64,000 nt of DNA, taken from NCBI GenBank assembly GCA_032622095.1, contig CP136069.1, forward strand, positions 162,305,043 through 162,369,042, read 5' to 3'. Each line of letters begins with the position of its first letter. Position 1 is the stretch's first letter. Below are positions 1-11,665 of this stretch, one piece after another. The stretch is from Siphonodentalium dalli. Lineage: Eukaryota > Mollusca > Scaphopoda > Gadilida > Siphonodentaliidae. The translations under genes were made by a program, and so were the position numbers. The notes under the pieces are model-generated. The model worked only from the letters and a program-made list of their open reading frames with translations, was not told where the DNA came from and made no database searches.

Positions 1-122
1 TTCCATATTTTAATATGGAAGTATATTGTTATTCAATTTTTTATTTTTCACTATTATTATACTTCCATATTTTAATATGGAAGTATATTGTTATTCAATT
101 TTTTATTTTTATTTTTCATTAT
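1..122. repeat. Tandem repeat of about 63 bp, two copies
   Basis: Two near-identical units run head to tail. Each contains the small palindrome acttccatattttaatatgg and a T-rich tail. The array is cut by the window edge, so the copy number is unknown. No gene is associated. Confidence 0.8.
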
Positions 123-1765
123 TTATTCTTCTTAATATATTTTGTAACCCTTATATCTCAGAAAGTATAAAGATAAATCATTGAAATTTGGTAGGTACAT
201 GCACCTTGCCATGTTACAACTGAATGAAACCTTTAGGTTTATGTCCTAACTTGCTTTCCAGAGTTATGGCCCTTAATAAATAAATTTGGAAAAAGTTTGT
301 GCCCAGATCTTCTCCTATAAGAAGTCTAGCAGCTGAATTCGGTTCTCGTAATCGTGTTAACTAACGAAAGGGTACGAATCGGGGAAATTTTCACCAAGGT
401 TCGAAAACAATTTGTTAACCTGGGGAGGGGTTCAAAATTTGTCAATTTTTTTCTTGTCACCGACTCCAACCATTTTTTCTGTCGTGTATCTATACGATGT
501 ACTGATGCTACTCGTGAAAGAATTTTGTAAATCGGTTGAGAAATGACCAAGGTATAACAAATCGAAAAATGTACTAATAAAGTCCATGTGTAGAAAGTGC
601 TTGTGCCCAGATCTTCTCCTAGACGAAGCGCAACAGCTGGATTTGGTCTATGTGAGCGTCTTAAACATAGACAGAAGACCAAACCAGGAAATGCGAATGT
701 CCAAAATTACACCAATGACCACTGTCAATATATTTCAACATCCATTCTTTTTTGGCGCACTGTGTTAATTGTTATGTTGGCTAATGGGTAATAACTCAAA
801 ACAATGTCGGCTGTCTGTCTTGTCAATCGGCCGTGATTCTGCAGTTTTATCATGATGCGGCTTAAAAATGGCATATTTTGAGACCAAAAACGGTCAAATT
901 TCGTTAGTTTTTAAATAGTTGTTCGTTTTGTTTTCTCTTTTTTTAAAACGCCCATTTTATACAAAACATATTCTCGACTTTGACATTTGAGAATTAACAG
1001 AACTGTGGTGTCCGTCGTATATTGTTATACCTCTTCTCTGCATGGACCACGTTTTCATAAAGCACAATCCGTCTTATGCGCGGACTTTCGCTTGCAGTTC
1101 TAAATTGAATTGAAAGTATTTTCTATCCGCTCACGTGCCCGTAAACCATTTTAATATATGATATTTTTAAAATGAATGAATGAATGGGTGTCAGCGTCCC
1201 ATACCCCAACCCCCCTAAGTTGATAATTTTGGTATCATAATTTCGGAACGTAACGATCTAAGGTTTGGTATTAAATTCCAATCTGGTATATAGCATACGT
1301 TTGTTGAATTTAGATCTGTCCATTTAAAAACTCTCTTTATCATCTGAATGTGGCACGAGTGAAAATGTATGACTTTATTGCCCGTTTGCTAAGATCGCTG
1401 ATTGCATATTTCGCATTAATAGGACGAGACGTAATGTAAATTGTTATAACTTAGGAAGAGTCCGACAACGACGTCGTACGTTCGTCCGTTAATCGGAAAA
1501 TAAACACAAATATGTCTTAAAGCTCCGACTAATTCACCACCTGCGTGTATTCAAGAATATGAATCACACCAAAATTAAGCGAATTGTATATGGAATGTGT
1601 AGGTATGAGCTGCCATGAATATATCATTCCCAGAATGCTACCATCTCATGACAATATATTAGTTAAAATAAAACACCTTCAACTGTTGGGAACATCGCGA
1701 TATAAGTAAGCGAGCAAAGAGAGTTCAATGTCATCATACGCTATTTCGTTGTTGTGAAATGGGTG
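123..1765. other. Non-coding stretch with diverged interspersed repeat
   Basis: The part at about 130-300 has the 'aaatttggtaggtacatgcacc' and 'gagttatggccctt' wording of repeats that I associate with mollusc genomes. A short motif around 'cccagatcttctcct' occurs at 301 and again near 606, so this part is internally duplicated. From about 800 to 1765 I recognise nothing. The short ORFs here overlap on both strands and show no protein-like composition. Confidence 0.5.
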
Positions 1766-3480
1766 ATCCTTTTACGCCTTAAGCAAACTCTGGTACTATG
1801 CCTCGATACTCCCTATGCCCCCTCATTACACTACGCTAATACAACGAGCGTCATTTCATTTTTTCTGGGCCACCACATCAGAACCCCTCCCCCGCAGTCT
1901 CATGTACGCCCCCAAAAAATCAGGAGGCGCTGATATTGTCCATCTACCGACTAAGTTTCATTCTTACTATCTCCGTCACGTTCAGAGCTTGCTTACCAGC
2001 CCAGATGTACGTTGGTCTGTGTTCGCCATTTATTGGATCGGTCTTTCACTTCGCCAGTACCAACCCCTGTTTGCTTCCCACAACGCGGCACATAGTGATC
2101 CCCAAAATATCCCCCTCTTTTACCGCCGTTGTTTAGAGTCCATCAAAACATTTGAAAAATACCCCCCCCCCCCCCCCCCCCACCCCCCTGTTGTCACAAC
2201 TTACTTCAAAAGAGTTTTACACTCGAATTTTACCAGCCGTCATTTCCGCCCCTAACCTCCGTCAGATTTATCCCTCAATGCCCCTTCATATTGTCTGGGC
2301 CAATTTACATAATTCATCCATTGATCCCCAGATTCGTGGGATCCTTTACAAGTTTACCGCCTAATATATGGGGTTCTCCCAACCCGGGACAGAATGGCAA
2401 AATTTGACGGCCCCCAGGTCTACACAAAATGTCCCCTCTGTAATTCCCTTCCCGAAACGGTACAGCATCTGTTTGTCGATTGCTCCGTCGTCCAGCCTTT
2501 ATGGAATCTCGTCCGTGATTGGATTACTCCCCTCACACTACGCGAACATTTTCGCACCCATCTTGGCTTCATTCGCTTCCTCCTGGTCCGCGCTGATAAT
2601 TCCAATAATCGAGCCTTGGCTCTAATTCTCATATCGGAAGCTGTGGCGGCTATTTGGTATTTTCGGAATCGCATATATCATGCTCAAAAAGCTATGAACC
2701 CCCGCCCCACAGCTTCGCAACCTGATCACGTCCCTATATTAACATTCCTATCTCGAATTCGCACTCACGTGCTCCTTGATCGTGACCGACTGCCCCTACA
2801 TTTATTTGAAAATCTGTGGTTAAGACCACAGACATTTGTCGACTGAACGATAACGACGATTCTATTCATTTCACCTTTTAAGTACATAACTCCCCTAAGT
2901 TTCATCGGCTCGTTTCATTGACGTCCGTGCCATTGCCGGCGTCCCCGTAATTCAATTTTCAACGCTTTACACACTTTCCGTGAATTATTTCTACATACAC
3001 TATTTTTAACTGTTTTTACCGCTTGGTACTTTCTACGGCTGGTCCGCATATACCTCGCTTTTAACTTTTCCTCATTTCAACTTTAGTTAAATTCACTTTT
3101 TGAACCTTATCGTAGAGTTACCCCTCCTGTGTCGCGGGGCACTAAATATCTCCGGGACGCAGGATGGGTAACTCTACATTGTATGCTTTGTCCCCATTCT
3201 CGTGGGAGTTGGGTGGATAATGAAGTCCCCCAACTCGGTTTTAGTTTTCAAACCCCCGCTCCACACCTGTGATACCGCAGACTCGTCTGTTTTTAATCGG
3301 AGCGGGGGCCGGTATTATATATGTACGGTGCTGGCAGTTAGCCAGCTTTCTATTCATTTTCTACTGTCACCGTATTACCATGTATTATATTGTATCTGAC
3401 TATAGGTCAGCTTGCCCATTTGTAAAATGTATATTATTTCTTCTGTTCAGAATAAACGTTTAAAAAAAAAAATCCTTTTA
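1766..3480 (+). mobile_element. 5'-truncated LINE (non-LTR retrotransposon) with poly(A) tail
   Basis: This is the 3' end of a non-LTR element. Decayed coding sequence runs to about 2846 and is followed by a 3' UTR, an AATAAA signal at 3451-3456 and 11 A residues at 3462-3472. The 9-mer atcctttta occurs at 1766-1774, just before the coding homology starts, and again at 3472-3480 directly after the A tail. That is what target-primed insertion of a truncated copy leaves. The 9-mer is short, so the duplication could be partly chance, but both positions are the expected ones. Confidence 0.8.
1775..2846 (+). pseudogene. LINE reverse-transcriptase C-terminal region, frameshifted
   Basis: The frame from about 1775 reads like the region after the RT fingers/palm of LINE ORF2 proteins, with SKLWYYASILPMPPHYT, a KKSGGADI motif (the usual K-x-GG-L-x-x turn) and YWIGLSLRQ. 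A C-tract at 2162-2186 interrupts it. A different frame at 2394-2846 carries a zf-RVT-like motif, CPLCNSLPETVQHLFVDC, that is, C-x2-C then H-x4-C. At least one frame change separates the two parts, so the protein cannot be made as one piece. The clade was not assigned. Confidence 0.75.
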
Positions 3481-4150
3481 TGTATAGCATAATCACATTG
3501 AACGACATATTTAATTATGTTTGTGTGTGAATAACGATTGTTAACTTTTGAAGACTTGCGATAACATATTAAATGGTAAAATACGCGCGTTCATATCCGT
3601 ATATTCACAAGAATATCCGTCTATTTTACAAGCTCGACATGCCATGTTTGGTTACAGTTCCAACACATCGGCTATTTATCATTTTGCTGGTGAGAAAGCG
3701 TATGTTCACTTTGGTGCTATTTATATGCACAGAAAAGGGCACCATTACTCGGGAAAGCAACCTACTGAAATGCATATAGATGTACGCGAATCATGCTACG
3801 TTCTCACACACTGCAGTTATCCCAAATCCGCGCTCTTTAAAATAGAATTGGCTGCATGGCTGGCCTACTTCTGATGGCACAGTGTGTTACGCACCTGTCC
3901 GACTAAGTCACTTTGAACTCAAAATATATACAAAATTCGCACAAGCTGGGGAAAAGTTCGCGATCTTGGAAAGAATATACCATCACATTGCAGTTATAAT
4001 TTTTAACATCTCAAGTCTTTAATTTGGATTATAGGCACAAGAGGTAGACACATGCGTGTATGTGGAACCCGTGCATGTTCTTTATTCCCGTTGCCAATTA
4101 AATATATATTTTGTACACGTGTGTGTATGTATACTAATAAAACCGAACTG
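3481..4150 (+). other. No recognised gene; one unexplained 108-codon ORF
   Basis: An ATG-initiated ORF at 3548-3874 is open for 108 codons, but no domain, signal peptide or splice context is recognisable. Overlapping ORFs exist in another frame. I treat it as chance until transcript evidence appears. Nothing else is seen in this stretch. Confidence 0.4.
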
Positions 4151-4246
4151 TGTGTGGGGGGGGGGGGTGTGTGAGGGTGTGTGTGTGTGAGGGTGTGGGT
4201 GTGTGAGGGTGTGTGTGTGGGGGGGGGGGGGTGTGTGTGTTCATTT
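4151..4246. repeat. (TG)n/(G)n microsatellite
   Basis: GT runs alternate with G tracts up to 12 long. The ORF crossing it, rich in C, V and G, is a by-product of the simple sequence. Confidence 0.9.
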
Positions 4247-4417
4247 GTTTGTCGGTCTGACCTGCTATTGGTGACTAACCGGTTGGATCATGACAAACAA
4301 AAATTGGAACACACGGTGAATTGTCACGTGGAGTGTCATGGGATAGGTACATCTGACGTCATATGATTTAATTTGGAATTCATGAATAATTTAATAACAT
4401 TTTTACATCTATATCTA

Positions 4418-4587
4418 CAGTATGCCCTAAGTAATCGACTCCTTAAACATAGCAGAATTATGGGTAACATTTCAGGATTTAGTGGGAAATATAGCCTGCT
4501 GACATTCATCCGAAAGCTCTCCTGAATCCCGAAAAGTTACCCATAATGCTGCTGTGTTTAAGGGGTCGATTTCATAGGGCATTACTG
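4418..4587. mobile_element. Foldback MITE, about 170 bp (family F1)
   Basis: The two ends are inverted copies: cagtatgccctaagtaatcg at the left, and the right end reads the same way on the other strand with cagtaatgcccta. The arms pair through 'ctccttaaac' and 'attatgggtaa' towards a short centre. A second, 5'-trimmed member of the family lies at about 9437-9627. There is no coding capacity, so it would depend on an enzyme supplied elsewhere. Confidence 0.75.
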
Positions 4588-4990
4588 CATATTTGCGAAT
4601 TTATGTCTGTCTGCCTGTGTCTGTCTTCTATAAAAATTACAGGAGACCATCTATATGATACCAAAGGGGTCCACTAGGGGTCACTTTTTACGAGAAATAT
4701 AATTTCTAAAGTAGCCTCATTCTTCATCTTTTATATTTGCGAACTGATGTGTTTATGATGTTCATGTATCATAATATAAGGTCTGAAGTATACATGGTTG
4801 TAACTAAATAAATACTTCAATAGTTGTGGAACGGATTAATCGAGATAAACAAAATTACGATCGAAAAGGTGAGCCACTACTTATATTTCATGACGTTTTA
4901 AAGTTATAGATATAGTTATTACGCCACCTAGTGTGGTGTTACTTGCATTTGTTTTTTTTATATCGCATGGAGTACAGGGCGAATGTATTC
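4588..4990. other. No gene recognised; fragment of a dispersed repeat
   Basis: Around 4918-4990 the words 'ttattacgccacct' and 'acagggcgaatg' match a second site at about 7209-7280, so both are pieces of one dispersed repeat. The rest is featureless AT-rich sequence. Confidence 0.45.
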
Positions 4991-5466
4991 TTGGAGATTG
5001 TTTGTACCTTACTCAATCGTACCGATATAATCACGTAGATGCCGAAATTGTAAAGTTAACGCCAGCGGTGTATAATACGTTTATGAAAATATGATAAATC
5101 CTATCGATAGAGTCAGGACAGGCTCAAATTGTAAACTTAAAGTCACCGGTGTAATAATATGTTGTTGAAAATATAAATAATCTGATAGCCTGAAAATATT
5201 GTATAACCTATTGGGAGCCCATAATAAATGGGAATAACCTATTGGGAGCCCCTGCTGTATTTTATGGAGATTGTTTGTACCTTACTGAATCGTACCGATA
5301 TAATCACGTAGATGCCGAAGTTGTAAAGTTAACGCCACTGGTGTATAATATGTTTATGATAAATCGTATCGATAGAGTGAGGACAGGCTCAAATTGTAAA
5401 CTTAAAGTCGAAAATATAAATAATCTGATAGCCTGAAAACATTGTATAACCTGTTGGGAGCCCCTG
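4991..5466 (+). repeat. Tandem segmental duplication, two units of about 205-230 bp
   Basis: Unit 1 (4991-5219) and unit 2 (5263-5466) share long blocks, including 'tttgtaccttactcaatcgt', 'cgatagagtcaggacaggct' and 'ataatctgatagcctgaaaa' with few changes. Unit 2 has lost a short internal segment. The spacer and the end repeat 'cctattgggagcccctg'. No coding role is apparent. Confidence 0.8.
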
Positions 5467-5878
5467 GTGTAGTGAACTGAATTATGGTAATTTTAATTGG
5501 AGTGCGCATGTCTGTTTTTTTTGTAGTAACGGCCATCTTTTATTTTCTGCATGCGCAGTCTATATGCGTTCTTTTGGGGAAATTCGCTATTTTGTTTAAG
5601 TGAAACAATGGTATGAGTTCAATGTTTGTTTGTATATAAGAAAGTATATTGAATTTTGGAGGCCGACAATTGTATCTATTTGAAGATTAAAAGTTGCTTG
5701 TGTGTATTTAGCTGCGCATGGTTCGTTAATTAGGCCAGCCTATTGTCATATTAGAACGTCTCCAATAACATACAACCTCTCTGCAGTTAACATTGTGAAT
5801 TTGGCAACAGTCCAAGCAGGCCCTCTAATGGAGCACTGTGAATTTGGCAACAGTCCAAGACACGTGGGGTATATATAG
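5467..5878. other. No gene; short direct repeat
   Basis: A 22-bp phrase starting gtgaatttggcaacagtcca occurs at about 5796 and again near 5839. The rest is unrecognised and runs into the foldback element that follows. Confidence 0.5.
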
Positions 5879-6020
5879 AATACACACGTAGTGTTTCTGA
5901 ATACCAAATTTACACCACGAGTGGGATTGATGGTTTACCACACGAGCTTTAGCGAGTGTGGTAAATCATCAATCCCACGAGTGGTGTAAATTTGGTATTC
6001 AGAAACACTACGTGTGTATT
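5879..6020. repeat. Near-perfect 142-bp foldback hairpin
   Basis: Arms of about 65 bp are almost exact reverse complements: aatacacacgtagtgtttct at the left end, and its complement closes the right end. They are separated by a loop of about 12 nt around 'gagctttagcga'. Such complete symmetry suggests a recent foldback insertion. Confidence 0.9.
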
Positions 6021-7553
6021 TTGTTTATACCATGACCGGTACAGGAGCAACAACTGCTATGAAATCGAAATAAACCCACTTAAATTAAGATGATTCTGTC
6101 GCACCATTCACAATCATCCCCGTTGTGTTCCCCACACTTGGCCGTACATCGACGTACACTATCACAGCTGATCAGGCGTATTGATACATTGAATTAGGTC
6201 AACATTCAATTGTACGAATATGGTATCATTGTAGCCAATTCACAATAAACTGTAATCATGATGAAACCGCCATAAATAAACAACATGAATATATATATGG
6301 GAATACGAATTTAATGAATATAAATATAACACATTGCGGGAACTTTTTTTTCTCCGCCGTACAGTGAACAGGAAACCACGAAAGTCATTTTGAAATCCAC
6401 CGTTTGTTGTTCGAGTTTTTTACGTCTATTTCTTGAAATATATGTTCAATTTGTTGATCTGGATGTGATTTCCACGGAAATAACTGTTCGTTTTTATCGC
6501 ATTAGTGAGTATAATATTCAATTGAATCGAAAGTATCAAATTGTTTTCATCGCGAGGCGCTACATTTTAAAAATAGAGTGATTTTGATCGAGGTCATGGA
6601 AGGTTAATGAAAGGTCAACTCGGATGTAGTTCTACTATGGGTATAAACTTTAACCATTGAAATGCCATTAAAACGTGTTACCCACAGTAGAAACGTGTTA
6701 CCCACGGTCGGACTCCTGTTCACACACAGTAGGGTGTACAGCACAAATATATTATATAGCATGTTTGTACACAGTACAATAGGGAGTCATGGTATAAAAT
6801 AACTGAACACCTGTGGCCAACTTGATCTCCAGAATGTTTTTAAGTGGAAGGGACAGTGTAGTGGGGTGGGGGTGGAAGTTAGATTTTGAGTGTGTATGAT
6901 TCACAACTTTTGTAAAAAAAAGTTAATGCACATGTAGTTGGAAATTTCATACATTATTACACTACAACATAAAGGTTAAAATACATGGTTACCATTGCCT
7001 GGTATCCCAACTAGTAATTATTGTCCCCATTATGATGGGGACGGGGATCGAATGATGGAGGTATTTTGAGGGGGTGGGAGTCACAACTGTTATAAAGAAT
7101 TTTAACAGTTGGAAATTTCATACATGATTACACTAACTTTTTGTCCCCATTTATTTTACTGCTGTCTTGTTTGTTACTGTATTCCTGATATGGAAATAAT
7201 AAAGAGCATTTATTACGCCACCTGTGGTGTATCTAGCTGCTGAGATTTTGATATTGCGTGGTGGACAGGGCGAATGCATTGTGGGGCTTTTATTTATAGA
7301 GTTGGAAATTCCGTTTATTTAAAAGTCGGAACTACGCGACCAGTAGGCCAAGTCCAGTAAAACGGTTCGTTATAGGTGCTGGTTGTTATTGTTATTTTAA
7401 CGGAATTCTGAGTTGGTCATTCGCGAAACCAATATATTTTATATTCTATAATTAAAACCGTGGGTATATAATATATGATCCTCTTTATGGATATTGTAGG
7501 AAGGTAAATTTAGCTAAAGCGGTGGGATATCTTGCAAGACAACACATTTCGGT
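6021..7553. other. Repeat-rich non-coding region
   Basis: About 6850-6975 and 7060-7145 share the order 'gggtggg...cacaact...ttgtaaa' and then 'gttggaaatttcatacat', so one is a copy of the other. 7209-7280 is the second piece of the repeat noted near 4918-4990. A block at 7387-7450 ('ttaacggaattctga' then 'aaccaatatattttatatt') recurs at about 8655-8710, on the far side of the large foldback element. No gene is recognised. Confidence 0.55.
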
Positions 7554-8262
7554 TTGCGCTATAACCGCTCAATGTTTTAAGGTGTTACACAACGTCTGAT
7601 AAAAAGAGTTCTATCGGGAATATTCACACTATTTTTTCAGAGAACATGCATAGAGTAAACATAGTCCTATCGGACTATCGTAAAGTAGTTCCGTTTAATT
7701 CGGGATTAATTAACCCTCAGACTGCCGAAACTGCCGACAATAAATTCGCTTGTTCGTGTCCGCCGAAAATCAAACTTGCCTGTTTAGAGGTCCCATTTTC
7801 GTGGCTAATGGTGATAGAATCACAATTTTTCAGTCAAATTCATGGATAAATTACATTACACTTAATCGGCTTATGTCCGCGGCCATAAACCTGCGTTTTG
7901 ATAACAATTTATTTGAGACAAACTGTTGCGCGGGTATCAGTCGGCGCTTATCGGTTGAAGTTATTATGATCGTGCAGCCTGCGCGTGCAACAAGTGTTCA
8001 AATACAACAGAAGAAAAAAATACTATGTCAAATAAATAACGTCATCAATGGACAGACAAGTTTCATTTCCGCGGGACACGAAAAAGCGAATTTAATGTCG
8101 TCAGTTTCGGCAGTCTGAGGGGTTTAATTAATCTCCTTTACGATATCCCGATAGGACTATATTTACACTATGTTCTCTGAAAAAAAATGGTGTGAATATT
8201 CCCGATAGAACTATTTTTATCAGACGTTTTGTAACACATTAAAACATTGAGCAGTTAGCGCA
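7554..8262. mobile_element. Long-TIR foldback transposon, about 709 bp
   Basis: The left arm (7554 to about 7785) and right arm (about 8063-8262) are inverted copies of roughly 200-230 bp with scattered changes. Shared words include 'gctcaatgtttta', 'gttctatcgggaatattcac', 'agtcctatcgg' and 'cagactgccgaaactg'. The central 280 bp are unique. The two ORFs inside lie largely in the arms and look like no transposase. It is probably a non-autonomous DNA element. I found no clear target-site duplication. Confidence 0.85.
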
Positions 8263-9028
8263 ATTTTCTGGAATTTCGGACTATTTCGTCTATAAAAATA
8301 CGATGAGCAACTGAAAATGTTTTTCAACATTCTGGAAGGGGTAGATGTCCAGGTATATATGTTTAAAATTTCACGCATAAACTATGACAGATAACAAAGT
8401 TATAATTAGTTTTATAGGCCCACCATAAATCCCCTATAATAAACGCATGCCCCCGTAAGCACATGGCTTTGCTGTGGATGCTTTCGTTCCCAGCATGCAT
8501 CATTCTCGCTATCTGTAAAATGTCTATGAACAATGGCTGTGCCACGCACTCTTAGCTTTGATCCGCATTTAGAAGCATTCTGGTGTGGCGAATGAGAAAC
8601 CTGCAGTAATTTATAAGCCGTAGTTCATTGTAATAATTTGAAGAATTACTTATCTTAACGGAATTCTGAGGCGGTCCATTCATGTAACCAATATATTTTA
8701 TATTATGATTTATATTTATGGCTAATAATACGATCTTGGTGGCGTTACCATTTCTGACTATGGTTTTCTTGTAATTATTGTGGTTATGGTTACGGCTAGA
8801 GCATGGTTATACTTATAGAAACATTTAGTATTGGGACATGGTACGGGTTGCCGATACGGCCCGATAGGTATGGTTATGATTAAGGTTTGTGTTATAGGAA
8901 AGGTAATGATTGAGAGGGGATTTGGATAGGAATATATATGATAATTATATGGAAGTATGAAACTTCCAATTGGAAGTTTAAAATTTCTAGTTATTGTTTA
9001 TTATCATAATAACTGCGTTTCTATTTAG
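8263..9028. other. Non-coding sequence upstream of the first visible gene A exon
   Basis: The last about 45 bp before the exon (from 'attgtttattatcataataa' to the acceptor) match the intron before the equivalent gene B exon, so the duplicated segment reaches at least this far. No TSP1 or EGF exon was found here, although the gene B spacing would put one 800-1000 bp upstream. That position is occupied by the foldback element at 7554-8262. Confidence 0.6.
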
Positions 9029-9235
9029 TTTGCGTCAGGAGTGCGATGCGAGAACCCACGAATGGACACTTGAGTTGCACAGAGGAAGGAGAACTGCTTG
9101 TCTGTGTTATGGACTGTGACGACGGTTACGTTACACCACCGGGACTGAATTTTGAGAATGAGTATAAGTGTGGAAGAATAACAAATTACTTGTGGAATGG
9201 CATGGAAGCTGTGAGGACCCCACGGTCATGTTCAA
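9029..9235 (+). CDS. Gene A exon: sushi-like (CCP-like) six-cysteine module
   Basis: The exon is 69 codons, phase 1 at both ends, with acceptor ctatttag before 9029 and donor gtgagt at 9236. The translation has six cysteines (CVRSAM..., LSC, LVC, MDCDDGY, EYKC, RSC) and the 'P-T-N-G-x-L-x-C' opening typical of sushi/CCP modules, which mediate protein-protein contact. Classical CCPs have four cysteines; two extra are seen here, so I call it sushi-like. The gene B exon at 60848-61054 has the same length and differs at only a few residues. It is open throughout, with no sign of decay. Confidence 0.85.
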
Positions 9236-9436
9236 GTGAGTCTGCATTCACTAAATACCATTTGCACTCCTTGGTACCTGACAATATCAGCTCTTGGAAA
9301 TGTCTATTCTGACACCGCCTAAGGTTGGCAAATGTCCCATTGATAGCAATTTCAGACAATTTTTTTTACACAAACTTATAACAAAATGCTACTGTTGGTC
9401 TAGAAACAATTACACTCCATAGCTCTATAGATTCTT

Positions 9437-9627
9437 CAACACAAGATGGGATGAAATATAGGATTTTCAGGATTTAGTCAGAAATATGGCTTGTTGCCAT
9501 TCATCGGAAAGTTCTCACTGAGAGTTTTCCGATGAATGGCAACAAGCCATATTTCCAACTAAATCTTGAAAAATTACCGATAATTTTGCTGTGGTTAAGG
9601 AGTCGATTATTTAGGGCATTACTGTGT
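9437..9627. mobile_element. Foldback MITE, second F1 copy (left end trimmed)
   Basis: A hairpin is centred near 9520: 'ggcttgttgccattcatcgg' on the left pairs with its complement on the right. The right end, ggagtcgattatttagggca followed by ttactg, matches the end of the element at 4418-4587. The terminal 30 bp of the left arm are missing or diverged. Confidence 0.75.
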
Positions 9628-9679
9628 GGACAATAATTGAATTTCTTGATCTGGAGGAAAAGAATTTGGTGTCCCGTAT

Positions 9680-11015
9680 TTACAGAGATAGCGTTTGTCG
9701 CTCTGAAGACAGATTGTCCAAGTGTGAAGTTGGCTGACCCGGAAATAACATTTTTTCAAACGTCCATCGTGTATAAGGGGAACTGAACGTTGGTCGATGC
9801 ATCCACGAGAGATCATTTGTCTAGGCCCTGCGAATCGATTTGATTCGATACGATTCGGAATATTTCGTCTGATTCGATTCGATTCAATTCGAAATCGGCT
9901 GTCCTAATTCGAATTGTATCAAAACTTGTGGACCAGATGAATTCTCATTACTTTAATGGATAACATTGCTTTTTCGCGAAGATAGATTATGACACCAACG
10001 AAAGACCACACACACTAACACTGTTGTACAATAAGCTAAACTATACAGACCACCGAAGCAGTGCACGGCTGGTGTAACTGATCGAGCAAAATTTCATATA
10101 TGTCGAACTTCAGCTGCCTGCTTACTGACTTCATTGTTGCTTAAAGGTACGGTTGGCCTTGGCGGTGGGTATCCTGTGAACATATTTCCACCCGTCAAAA
10201 ACCGCCACAAACAGAAAGAACATAAAAATGTAGACAGACTTTGTCCGTATACAAATAAGAAATATCGCATAAACAGTATGTTATTGTCATATATTTGACC
10301 ATTGTTATGTAAACAAAAGCATAAAAAGTTACTTTTCTGGTGTTTGTTTATATTATGATGGTAAACATAAAGAGCGTTATTTGTTGGTGAATTCCTTATA
10401 TGGAACTAATAAAGAGCGTTTATGTCATTTGTGTATGATTAGCCAGTAGCATTGTGCTGTCTTCTGTAACACAATCAGACTCTAGCTTAGGTAAACTATA
10501 GTAGGTCTTTATGATAACATGCTGTTTACGCGATGGTCATGATATATATGAACGAAACTGTATGCGTTTTAATGTTTTTCAGTTTACGGTGTTTGGAACA
10601 AATATGAATATTTTCGACAATTAAGGCCTCCCGTGCCTTTAAGATACGGTTTCATTATTTTATAGCAGAGATGGCGAATGCGCAATAATTTTTTTTTAAT
10701 GCGAATTTGATCCATTATATGTATATTTACATTATATTTACCGACGATCACTTTATTGTCGTTATGAAGTAAGCAAATTGATACCGGTACGGCCACTCAG
10801 TCAAGTGATATCTACATAATCACTCTTGATACCACTGATGCAATAATTCGATTCGAGATTTGATGCGATTCGGAATCACTTGGCTGATTTGATTTTAAAT
10901 TAAAATGCCCGATTGTCAGGGACCTACGTTTGTCGCTATCAAGACATATGGTCCAACCTTGAAGTCGGCTGAACAAAGAAATAACATATTTTGGCGCGTC
11001 CATCGTAGTGGATAT
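9680..11015. repeat. Dispersed repeat, two direct copies (9680-9920 and 10840-11015)
   Basis: Both copies contain 'gcgtttgtcgct' or 'acgtttgtcgct', then 'gaagt(t/c)ggctga', 'aaataaca' and 'cgtccatcgt', plus a block rich in gattcgattcgattc and cggaat. The order of the two blocks differs between copies, so at least one is rearranged. There is no coding signal. Confidence 0.6.
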
Positions 11016-11019
11016 ATAA

Positions 11020-11195
11020 AGTTAGCGCATACATCCTGACGTCATGGTGGGGTATCTTCCTGGTGATTTCCAACATAGTGGACAGATAAAGTAGGCCTAT
11101 ACATCCCAACATCATTGTGGGGTATCCTCCTGGGATTTCCTGTGTCGGGAACGTAGAAAGTAGACCGATACACCCCGGCATCATGAAAGGGTACA
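11020..11195. repeat. Three tandem units of about 60 bp
   Basis: The units share the frame 'agtgga.a.ataaagt', 'atacatcc..acatcat' and 'ggggtatcctcctgg'. Their divergence suggests an old small satellite seed. Confidence 0.7.
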
Positions 11196-11665
11196 TTCTT
11201 ATGGGGATAATATGTGGACAGTGTCCTGTTTCGCATATTTCGCTACGAATATAAGGTTAATATACCCATTATATGAGCTTTTCATTTAGGTGTTTAACAA
11301 CAGGAATATCCAAGAAGTTCATTCTCAATTAGAAATTCAAGGGGGTTTCAGGAATGAACAATAAACACATGTACATGCATGGTCCTGTGCATCGTCTTTA
11401 ATTCCGAATATAATATAGAACTTTTCCATGACGTTTCATAAAAGTAATATTTAAAAATATGATTATTGGGATTGCCCCCAGACTTGTCACTTATCTCACA
11501 TTGACTTCACGTTGTGATTCCACATGCATTTTTCCTATTTATTGACACATGCCTAATGCTATATTAACCGAGCAGGGGGGTTGTATCGTCAACCCTTATA
11601 GCGACACCGAAATACTATTATGTTAGCCACTGTTTGTCACTCTAGGACTTAAGTATATTTATATA

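Noticed and set aside
3548-3874. 108-codon ORF as a gene
   Set aside because: An overlapping ORF in another frame is equally open; no conserved motif.
6020-6801. TIR element bounded by 'ttataccatgac' at both ends
   Set aside because: Only about 14 bp pair and neighbouring bases do not; could be chance or the ends of separate elements.
7750-8118. 122-codon ORF as a gene
   Set aside because: It lies within the foldback element, partly in an inverted arm, and has no domain.
9029-9235. ATG at 9046 as the gene A start codon
   Set aside because: A strong acceptor precedes the exon, the frame is conserved upstream of the ATG in both copies, and no signal peptide follows it.
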